Program-made: the position numbers and the translations under genes
Notes under the pieces: model-generated
The model's database searches: none
The model's input: only the letters and a program-made list of their open reading frames with translations
Told to the model about the DNA's origin: nothing
Assembly (NCBI GenBank): GCA_018663485.1
Contig: JABJQI010000119.1
Location: 1-34,995 of the forward strand
Length of the DNA: 34,995 nucleotides
Source: Opitutia bacterium
Lineage (GTDB): Bacteria > Verrucomicrobiota > Verrucomicrobiia > Opitutales > Coraliomargaritaceae
Direction of reading: 5' to 3'
Shown here: positions 1 to 7,300 of the stretch, piece by piece
Layout of the letters: each line of letters starts with the position of its first letter
How positions within the stretch are numbered: position 1 is the first letter of the stretch

Positions 1-513
1 GATCAGGTGCTTGAATCGTTCGCAAGCGTTGCCGATGTCGGTATCCGGGATTTTCTTGATGCAACGCATGGCGTCGAGGATTTGCAGCAGCGGGATCGTC
101 TCTTTCGTAATCGTATTTTTTTGCTTAATGAACGAGATTTTGTAGCGGCCGCGCTGGAAGGCGGGACGTGTTTCATTCTTGCCGATTTGAATCGTATTGC
201 TGACCTGCGTGCAAAGTCCGAGCTCTGGGTAGATGCTCAGTCCACTCAAGTAACCTTCCACCGTTCCGCGCCGTTCAAGCAGGTCCTTGACGGCTTGATC
301 CTGAGGTGGCGGCAACTCTCCAAAAGGGCTTTGCTCTGGCTTGTAGAATTTCCCCCGACTTAACTTCGCGATTTTACCAGCCGCAGCCATGCGGTTTAAG
401 CCTTTAATCAGCGCTTCCTTCTCCACTGCTTCAGTGGAGACCTCCGTATAACTGAATACATAACCACAAGGGATCCGAGCGAGGTAGGACGCTATTTTCT
501 TGCTGACATTCAT
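1..513 (-). CDS. DUF6088-family / AbiEi-like type IV antitoxin, 3' end truncated by window edge
   Basis: Not in ORF track because it runs off the left edge. Minus-strand translation from ATG at 513: MNVSKKIASYLARIPCGYVFSYTEVSTEAVEKEALIKGLNRMAAAGKIAKLSRGKFYKPEQSPFGELPPPQDQAVKDLLERRGTVEGYLSGLSIYPELGLCTQVSNTIQIGKNETRPAFQRGRYKISFIKQKNTITKETIPLLQILDAMRCIKKIPDTDIGNACERFKHLI, 171 codons with no stop. Winged-helix 'L.RM...GKI..L.RGKFYKP' followed by 'GY.SG...Y..LGL.TQVSN' is typical of the family. Confidence 0.8.
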   Translation of the reverse strand, partial: MNVSKKIASYLARIPCGYVFSYTEVSTEAVEKEALIKGLNRMAAAGKIAKLSRGKFYKPEQSPFGELPPPQDQAVKDLLERRGTVEGYLSGLSIYPELGLCTQVSNTIQIGKNETRPAFQRGRYKISFIKQKNTITKETIPLLQILDAMRCIKKIPDTDIGNACERFKHLI

Positions 514-542
514 TCGCTTCGAATGAACGGGATGATGCCCCT

Positions 543-576
543 AATGTCCAGTATATTAATTAAAATACTGGACATT
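543..576. promoter_or_regulatory. Perfect 12-bp inverted repeat, candidate operator upstream of the DUF6088 gene
   Basis: AATGTCCAGTAT-attaattaaa-ATACTGGACATT; arms 543-554 and 565-576, AT-rich 10-bp spacer, ~30 bp upstream of the ATG at 513. Confidence 0.7.
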
Positions 577-700
577 TGTAGGTGCGTGTAAGGTGGATCT
601 TAATAGTTCATTTCTCCGTGTAACCATTGTTGTGGCGATTGGGCGAATTGCTTTTTGAACGCAGTGAATCAAGTGCATCGCAACCCCGTAGGCCTAGCCT

Positions 701-2122
701 CTAAACATGCGGCCCGGATTTCGCCCGCTGGAATTCACGCTGCCAGTGCCCGTTCTTCGGCAGCTCTATGCCGTGCTGCTTGCAGCGCTTGCGGATGGCG
801 CTGTCCGAGACATCCAGATCCAGTGCTAGGCGTGAGAGCGGCTTTGCCCATACCAACTTCTTCAGCTTCGCATCGGTGGGCCACTCGATGAGTGTATTCT
901 TCTCTCGTGAAGTGCCTAGGTCGACTTTCACTTCACTGAGCTTGCCGGGTGTTAGACTCCAGAGCTTCTTCACCATTTTCTGATCATCAACTACGTCGCG
1001 GTAATGCTGGTTGATCATTTGAACGCTTGTCCCGTTGTTGAATGCGACTCGACCTTCGTCGCGATCACGCTCCAGTTGGTAGGATATACTCGTATGGCGG
1101 ATGATGTCACTTACCCACCGCTCTGCCTTCGTCGATTTGCGAAGCATGCGCTGTTTGTAAGACCATCCATCAGGCGCTCCCGTGAATGGATACACCTTCA
1201 ACCATTCTCTCAAGACAGGTGCTAAGGGCACGCTACGCTTCAGCTTACGCCTAAGTTTGCCTCCTGTCACTCGGATGTGCCCATCCTTAACACCCTCTGG
1301 TTTCAAATCCTGCAACTCACTCGGGCGTAACCCCGCAAACAGTAATATGGCCACTGACGCCGCGCACGCGCCGTCATGTAAGAGGGTGGCTGCTTTCAAT
1401 AACCTCTTTACCTCATCCAATGAGAGAATCGCGATTGCGCTCGTATCTGTAGGAGGCTTATCCAAGCGGTCACATGGATTCTCTAGGCAGTAATGAAAGC
1501 GCTTCGCCCAGTTGAAAAATGTGCAGATCCCGCGCCTGTATGTTTTGTGCGAGTTCGGGTTATCATAGCCAGAGAGGATTTTCTCGATGTCAGCGACTGA
1601 GAACTGGTGCGTGAGCTTGTTGGGATCGTCGAGGACTAGCAGCCTTGTCGTGTTTTTGTAGTGCTCCTTGGTCTTCACCGCAATGTTCCTGCGGGACGCG
1701 AGAAAGCGCTCACGAGCCACCATAATCGAAAGTTCTTCGGTCTCGGGCTTGTAATGACTGAGCGCAAAAGCAACAGCCCGGTCGAGTGAGATGTCATGCG
1801 TCTCGCGCAGCGCCGCTTCAAGCTTCTGGTAGTGGGTGATGGTAGCCGCTAGACTCGTGCCTTCGGCGGCTTTGACGGCGGTCTCAGCGTCGCTAATCTG
1901 CTCAGGGGAGAGACGAGTTCTTTGTAAGACTGGGACGTTCTCAAGCTCCTCGATCTCTGTTTCTAGTTCTGCCCTATAGTTGATCGCATCAGCATTTACT
2001 TTGAATGATTTCCGTATACGCTCACCAGAGAGTTTATATCATTCAACACGATACAGCTTCTTCCCGTTCTTTCCCTTCACGGCTCTCACATGGAATCGCT
2101 CTAACTTTTTCGGTCTCCCCAT
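701..2122 (-). pseudogene. Tyrosine-type recombinase/integrase, interrupted by one in-frame TGA (2039-2041), with C-terminal HTH-like domain
   Basis: The frame MGRPKKLERFHVRAVKGKNGKKLYRVE*YKLSGERIRKSFKVNADAINYRAELETEIEEL...LSIMVARERF... runs from ATG 2122 through the TGA into the 340-aa ORF 701..1723 without another stop. Integrase signatures FAGLRPSEL, DIIRHTSISY and INQHYRDVV. 'YRVE(W)YKLSGERIRKSFK' fits the usual integrase N-terminus with Trp replaced by stop. Confidence 0.85.
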
Positions 2123-2220
2123 AACACCTCCATTTTGGGCATTTTTTTGGGCAGACTTCAATATGTAAAGAAGGTCGTGGTCGTAAGTCGTTGGTGTGTC
2201 GGGGTATTCCGATTTTTCAG

Positions 2221-2273
<53 letters not shown>

Positions 2274-2284
2274 GACAATATAAT

Positions 2285-2311
2285 AAGCCAGCATTTGTTT
2301 GCTGGCTTTTT
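2285..2311 (+). terminator. Rho-independent terminator downstream of the tRNA fragment
   Basis: AAGCCAGCA-tttgtt-TGCTGGCTT followed by TTT; 9-bp stem. Confidence 0.75.
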
Positions 2312-2315
2312 ATAT

Positions 2316-3308
2316 TTAGATCCTAGGTTTGAGGATCAGGACCCCGTCGTGGGCTTCGGCGATTTCGCGCATGATGTTGGCGAAGCGGGCGTTGCCTTGT
2401 GGCGCGCCTATTTGGAAGGGGTTGATCAATGTGGGGAAGCCGATGGCGCTGACGGAGACGGGGCGTTTGTCTGTTGTTGGATTGCGTGGATTGAGGCGGT
2501 CGAGCTTGATGAGGAGGCTTTGTGTCGAGCCGCGAAAGTCGTCGCCGATCACGTAGAGACTCATGCTGTCGCTGGGATCGAGGATTTGCTGGAGGTCGCT
2601 GAAGGCTTTACGCACGCCGGGCTCGGGATCGCTGACGCTGAGGAGTGGGTAGTTGAGCACGGCGCGTAAGGCCTGCTTGCGTAGGCCGGGTGTGTCGGGT
2701 AGCCAAAAGCCTCGGCGGTCGCGGAGCATGTAGCTGCCGCTGGTATCGATAAATTGAATACGTTTTACCTCGGGCAGGCTTTCGAGGAGCTCGGTGATTT
2801 GCTCAATCACACCGAAGTGGAGCTGATTGGTCATCTGGTTGCGCATGCTGCCGGATGTATCGATGACGAAGGCGACGTGGGTTGCATCCGCGGGCAGGCC
2901 GATCGGGGGAAGATCCTGGTGTTTGAAGCTTTGTAGGAGACGAGTGGCTTCGGCTACAGCTTGTTGGTTTTTGCTGAGGTTGGCCTGCTTGCTGTCGAAC
3001 TCTTGTTGGAGGTTGGCAAGTGTGGATTCCAATTCTTGGATGATCGATTGTATACGCTGCCGCTCTTGCTCTGTCTGCTTGTTGTTGATGGAAGCTTCGA
3101 GGAGGGCGGCTTTGTTGGTGACGTCTGCTTCGAGTTGGGCGAGTTGGGCTCGCATGGCCAGCAAGGTGGGATCGTCGACTTCGCTTTTGACGCCGGCCTT
3201 GCCTGAGCCGATTGATAAAATAAATAGCAACAGGATCGCCCCGAATCCACAGCAGAGGCAGTCAAGGAAGGAGAGGCTGAATACCTCCATCTGTCGTCGT
3301 TTTATCAT
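2316..3308 (-). CDS. N-terminal ExbD/TolR-like TM segment, coiled coil, VWA domain with intact DxSxS MIDAS motif
   Basis: MIKRRQMEVFSLSFLDCLCCGFGAILLLFILS (single TM with Asp); coiled-coil-like 85-aa segment; VAFVIDTSGSMRNQ; VIGDDFRG. Confidence 0.8.
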   Translation of the reverse strand: MIKRRQMEVFSLSFLDCLCCGFGAILLLFILSIGSGKAGVKSEVDDPTLLAMRAQLAQLEADVTNKAALLEASINNKQTEQERQRIQSIIQELESTLANLQQEFDSKQANLSKNQQAVAEATRLLQSFKHQDLPPIGLPADATHVAFVIDTSGSMRNQMTNQLHFGVIEQITELLESLPEVKRIQFIDTSGSYMLRDRRGFWLPDTPGLRKQALRAVLNYPLLSVSDPEPGVRKAFSDLQQILDPSDSMSLYVIGDDFRGSTQSLLIKLDRLNPRNPTTDKRPVSVSAIGFPTLINPFQIGAPQGNARFANIMREIAEAHDGVLILKPRI

Positions 3309-3327
3309 GATAAAACGACGACAGATG
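3288..3327. repeat. Perfect 40-bp palindrome spanning the VWA gene start
   Basis: CATCTGTCGTCGTTTTATCA|TGATAAAACGACGACAGATG: two 20-bp arms, zero spacer. Confidence 0.95.
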
Positions 3328-3333
3328 AAACGT

Positions 3334-3461
3334 TGAACGTCGAACGCCGAACGCTGAACGCTGAATATTTAAATGAGGAGAGATGCAGACGCATGGTGAC
3401 TATTGAACCACTTTTCTTATTCGATGTTGGACGTTCGATGTTCATTGTTCGACGTTCGCTT
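3334..3461. repeat. Period-7 repeat element with two converging inverted heptamer arrays
   Basis: Left 3334-3368: tgaacgt cgaacgc cgaacgc tgaacgc tgaatat. Right 3420-3461: ttcgatg ttggacg ttcgatg ttcattg ttcgacg ttcgctt. ~51-bp non-repetitive core. Confidence 0.85.
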
Positions 3462-4470
3462 ACAGGGATGGCCAATCGTTGTCAGGGATAAGGGTAATGC
3501 CGTTGGTGCGGCCGCTGAGTTGCCAATAGAGGCCGGCTGCGGAAGGATCGCCTGCGAAGGGGAAGAGGATGGCGTTAAAGGGGTAACTCGGGCGCGTTGC
3601 CATCGCGGCTTTGAAGAGTTGCACGCGGTTGGCTTCAGATAGATTCTGGTGGCTGGGGTTGGGCGCGGAGGGGAGCCCGTCGCTGATTAACAGGAGACTG
3701 CTGGGGCGCTCTTTGAGCTGACCGACGGTGCGCAGGGCGTTGGACAGGTCGGCGCCCCCGGAGGCTTGGAGTTTGTCGAGCCGCTCGAGTGTGGTGAGTA
3801 GAGCGCTGTTATTGTAGGGGTCGATGTAGGGGCTTACGGAGCTGCCGGATACCGCCGATGTGGCTTCATTCATCTGCAAGATCGCAACTTTGGTGCCCTT
3901 TGGTATCGCAGCGATCACGGCTCGCACGGCGGCTTTGGCGCGTAGCCATTTTTTAGCACTGGTCCCGCTCTTGTTGCGGATGATTTCGAGGGCGCTCTTG
4001 GCATCTCTGGCGAGCATGCTGCCAGAGTTTTCGAGTAGGATAATAGCGCGTGGTCCCCGTAGACGAAGGCCAGACAAGTAGCTTTGATCGGCAGAGGGGC
4101 GGTCGAGCCCGGCTATGGCATCGACGGTTTCGGCCTTGGTGTCGAGTGATGCAAGTGCCTCGGCTTGATCTTCGATGGCTTTAGCGAGGCGCTCTTGCTC
4201 GGCGGCAAGCTCGGCAACGCTGGTGGCATTGGCATCGGGTTGCGGATCAAGCGCAGCGATGTCTTTCTCTAGAGATTTTTGCTTCGCTTCGGCTTCTTCA
4301 ATTGCTTCTTGCAGGGTCTCTTCGGCGGCGAGGGATTGTGTGGCTTCTTCTTGCGAGTCGATGATCTGGCTCTTGGCAGTGAGAATAAACAGCAGCAAAA
4401 CGGCACCGAAACCGCAACAGATGCAGTCGATAAATGATAGTGCGGAGCTTTGTGCTTCTCGGCGTTTCAT
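3460..4470 (-). CDS. N-terminal ExbD/TolR-like TM segment, coiled coil, VWA-like domain with degenerate MIDAS
   Basis: MKRREAQSSALSFIDCICCGFGAVLLLFILT aligns with the N-terminus of the 2316..3308 product; AIILLENSGSM (E in place of D), GGADLSNAL, LLISDGLPS. Confidence 0.78.
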   Translation of the reverse strand: MKRREAQSSALSFIDCICCGFGAVLLLFILTAKSQIIDSQEEATQSLAAEETLQEAIEEAEAKQKSLEKDIAALDPQPDANATSVAELAAEQERLAKAIEDQAEALASLDTKAETVDAIAGLDRPSADQSYLSGLRLRGPRAIILLENSGSMLARDAKSALEIIRNKSGTSAKKWLRAKAAVRAVIAAIPKGTKVAILQMNEATSAVSGSSVSPYIDPYNNSALLTTLERLDKLQASGGADLSNALRTVGQLKERPSSLLLISDGLPSAPNPSHQNLSEANRVQLFKAAMATRPSYPFNAILFPFAGDPSAAGLYWQLSGRTNGITLIPDNDWPSL

Positions 4471-4503
4471 TGCTGGAGTACTAGTGGAGCGGTTCTGCGA
4501 ACT

Positions 4504-5430
4504 TTAGTCGAGAGAGGCGCTGTCGCCTGCCGAAGGCTCTTCGGCGGATCTTTCAATCTCGATTTTGGGCGCCTCGTCTTCATTACGATCATAGAGTTTA
4601 TCGATGATCTGTTCGCGGCAGAAGGTCTGGAGGCGGAGGATGAGGCCTTCCTGTCCGCTTTGCAGGAGGTGGATTAGCAGCATCAGTACAATACTGATGA
4701 TGAGAGCGACGAGTGTTGAGTTGAAGGCGACGCCAAGCGCATTGGTGACGCCGGAGATGTCGCCTTGTAGGGCTTCGTCCGCGCGGTGTAGTGCGACGCC
4801 GATGCCGCGGACGGTGCCAATGAAGCCGATGGATGGGATCGCCCAGACTAAATAGCGAAGCATGGACAACTCGCTTTCTTGTTGTTCGGCGGCGACCTCG
4901 AGACGCCCCATGATGGTCTCGGTGGCTTCGGGCACGTTGCCCGTCATATGGTAGCGCTCTAGGCCGCGTGCCATAATATATGGGAGAATCTTATTTTTGA
5001 GATTGGGGGACGCGCTCTTTTCGTCGATTTCTTTGGAGAGCTTCCCTGCACGCTCACGGGCGATGCTGCGTCCGCCGCTGAGTAGATCGACTTCAGGTTC
5101 CGCCTCGATACCTTCGCCCTCAGGATCGAAGCGTCCAAGAATTTTGGCTTCTGCATGCACCAGAATGAATTTATAGGCGAGAATCATGATGCCCCAGAGG
5201 AACAGGGAGATACAAACTTGTTGCTCGTAATCTTTAAGGATCATAAAGATTGCTGAGGATGGGCCGGCACCTTCGACGCCATAGCTTTGCGCAAGAGCGG
5301 CCTTATTGGCGGCCGGTCGGATCAGTCCGCCGTAGAGTACGCCGACGAAGATGAATGAGGCGATCAGGCCGAGGCTGAAAATGAGGCCCTTGACTGAGAA
5401 GAGGCCGCGTTCGGGATTTCGTAAGCTCAT
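4504..5430 (-). CDS. MotA/TolQ/ExbB-family proton channel protein
   Basis: RYLVWAIPSIGFIGTVRGIGVALHRADEALQGDISGVTNALGVAFNSTLVALIISIVLMLLIHLLQ is the family-typical TM2-TM3 region; TM segments near residues 10-35 and 75-95. Confidence 0.88.
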   Translation of the reverse strand: MSLRNPERGLFSVKGLIFSLGLIASFIFVGVLYGGLIRPAANKAALAQSYGVEGAGPSSAIFMILKDYEQQVCISLFLWGIMILAYKFILVHAEAKILGRFDPEGEGIEAEPEVDLLSGGRSIARERAGKLSKEIDEKSASPNLKNKILPYIMARGLERYHMTGNVPEATETIMGRLEVAAEQQESELSMLRYLVWAIPSIGFIGTVRGIGVALHRADEALQGDISGVTNALGVAFNSTLVALIISIVLMLLIHLLQSGQEGLILRLQTFCREQIIDKLYDRNEDEAPKIEIERSAEEPSAGDSASLD

Positions 5431-5590
5431 AGATATTGTGTGGTATGTAAAGATCGTGCGCTTTGCCCAGGCAATAGATAAATTGGTGATGTCGGAGGCG
5501 TCTCGACCAGGCCTGTTGCAGTATTTACTAACTGATCCTGCGGTTTATTCTCGATATTGCAATTTCCTTACTAAACAATAACATGCAGTT

Positions 5591-6139
5591 ATGTTTAAAG
5601 CTACACTCACTCCTATTCTCTTATGCGCTGTGTTACTTTTTAGCGGATGTTCATCGACTAACAGTGGCAATACGGGGCGCAATGTCGGTGTTGCGGCTGG
5701 TGCGATTCTGGGCGCTGTGATTGGGGCTCAGCTCGGCGACGGTAGTGGGGCGAATGTCGCTGCGGGTGCGGCGGCGGGTGCTGCACTTGGTGGCTTGGGT
5801 GGTAGCAAGTATGACCAAAACAAGGAGGAACTTGAAGCCGCTGAAGCTCAGCGGCAGTATGAGTATGATCAAGAGGCACAAGCTCAGGTGAATCTGGAAG
5901 AAGAAATCCAGGCCTTAGAGGCGAAACGAGTACGTGATGAGATTGCGCGTAATTCAACCACATCTGATGTCAGCGCGGCAGAGCGTGAGGCAGCGCGTCT
6001 CGAAGCAGAGTTGGCCGTGAAGAAAAAGGCCTATGAGGAATCTCAAGCGCGAGCGAAGCGCATCCAAGAAGCACAGGCGCGCGTTGCCAAAGCTCAAGAA
6101 GAGCTTGCTGAGATGGAGCGTCAGGCAAACGGCGGCTAA
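5591..6139 (+). CDS. Lipoprotein with glycine-zipper domain and C-terminal coiled coil
   Basis: Lipobox LLFSGC; GRNVGVAAGAILGAVIGAQLGDGSGANVAAGAAAGAALGGLGG; Glu/Ala-rich helix. Confidence 0.85.
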   Translation: MFKATLTPILLCAVLLFSGCSSTNSGNTGRNVGVAAGAILGAVIGAQLGDGSGANVAAGAAAGAALGGLGGSKYDQNKEELEAAEAQRQYEYDQEAQAQVNLEEEIQALEAKRVRDEIARNSTTSDVSAAEREAARLEAELAVKKKAYEESQARAKRIQEAQARVAKAQEELAEMERQANGG

Positions 6140-6334
6140 CTGTGGCGGAGCTATCTGTTAATCACTGTATGGATTATGTGACGAATTATACTTATTTCCC
6201 GTTTCCAATCTGCCGGCCTGTGTGTGGATTTGAGGAACTTAACCACGTTGTGCTTTAGTGCATTTAATTGTTAGGATCTTTTCGTATACAAATTACTGTG
6301 GTTATTCTTGGCCTTTTTCTAAATACAATCCAAA

Positions 6335-7300
6335 ATGAAATCATCGAAATATATTGATGTACTAGGCGAACAAGTCCCTAAGCGAACTGTGTTTTTTTTA
6401 GTTGGGGCAGTAACGATTGTCGTTGGGGGTGTCGTCGCACTGCTGTATTATTTGTTGCTGGCTGGCAGTGCGCCTGTCGCTGCAACAACTACAACAACTA
6501 CAACAGCTGTTGCACCGACTACATTGGTGGTAGCGGAACCAAAAGTCAATTATGGCGTTGATCAGCCGAATCGCAAGATGCCGTCGCGGCTTTCATTAGT
6601 GACTCTATTGGAGAAACATTTAGAAGTAACACAGCTTAGTGAGGTAGATTCTTTGATTGTACATGGGGCGGCTTCGGCACTTACCGTGACCTGCGAATTA
6701 ATTATAATGTCGCGTCGCCCTAATCTGTATGCACTTAAAACAGAGGGTATTGGCTTCAAGTATACCTCAAAGTTTGGTTATGATGGAAAGATAGGATGGT
6801 CTAGGCAGGATTTGCTGGATTTAAATAAAGGCGGAGTCGAATTCTTCATGCGGGTGGCATTGTTTGAGAGTTCGCTCACACAGCTAGCATGGAGCTATCA
6901 ATCCCTTGGGGCAGCTGAATCTGAGCTCAAGCCGGTGTTGGAGCGTTTGCCTGATGAGCAATGGCAAGGGCGCGATTGTGCAGTGATCGTGAGTCGTGGG
7001 CTACTGCCGATGCCCATTTATCATTATATAGATCTGCAGAGCTATGAGGAAGTCTACCGCCGGACTCAAGTTCTGCGAGAGACAGATTTGGTGGATCTTG
7101 AAATTTACTTTGCGCCGTCTGAAGCGGGGGTATCTCCGCGTCTGCCGATGGGCTATGAACTCTATTTTGATGGCACGTTACATGACAGTGTAACATTCAC
7201 TAAATTTAGGCCAAATCGTGAGTTATTTGAGTCGCAATTCGATGTCCCTTCAGACGCGACAGTGGTGGACTTGTCGCGTGGTGCGCCGCTCACAGATTAA
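6335..7300 (+). CDS. Membrane-anchored hypothetical protein with Thr/Ala-rich linker, possibly LolA-like fold
   Basis: Single N-terminal TM, TTTTTTTAVAPTT linker, 240-aa globular region (LYALKTEGIGFKYTSKFGYDGKIGWSRQ). Confidence 0.65.
   Translation: MKSSKYIDVLGEQVPKRTVFFLVGAVTIVVGGVVALLYYLLLAGSAPVAATTTTTTTAVAPTTLVVAEPKVNYGVDQPNRKMPSRLSLVTLLEKHLEVTQLSEVDSLIVHGAASALTVTCELIIMSRRPNLYALKTEGIGFKYTSKFGYDGKIGWSRQDLLDLNKGGVEFFMRVALFESSLTQLAWSYQSLGAAESELKPVLERLPDEQWQGRDCAVIVSRGLLPMPIYHYIDLQSYEEVYRRTQVLRETDLVDLEIYFAPSEAGVSPRLPMGYELYFDGTLHDSVTFTKFRPNRELFESQFDVPSDATVVDLSRGAPLTD

Noticed and set aside
7-363. 118-aa plus-strand ORF at window start
   Set aside because: Antisense to the DUF6088 gene, which has clear family features.
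2039-2041. TGA as selenocysteine or recoded Trp
   Set aside because: No supporting element seen and other genes use TGA/TGG normally; a simple nonsense mutation is the plainer reading.
3334-3461. CRISPR array
   Set aside because: Seven-bp contiguous units without spacers and no cas genes.
2316-5430. Zorya-type anti-phage system
   Set aside because: A MotA-like gene is present, but the partners carry VWA rather than OmpA-like domains and no ZorC/ZorD/ZorE-like gene is nearby.
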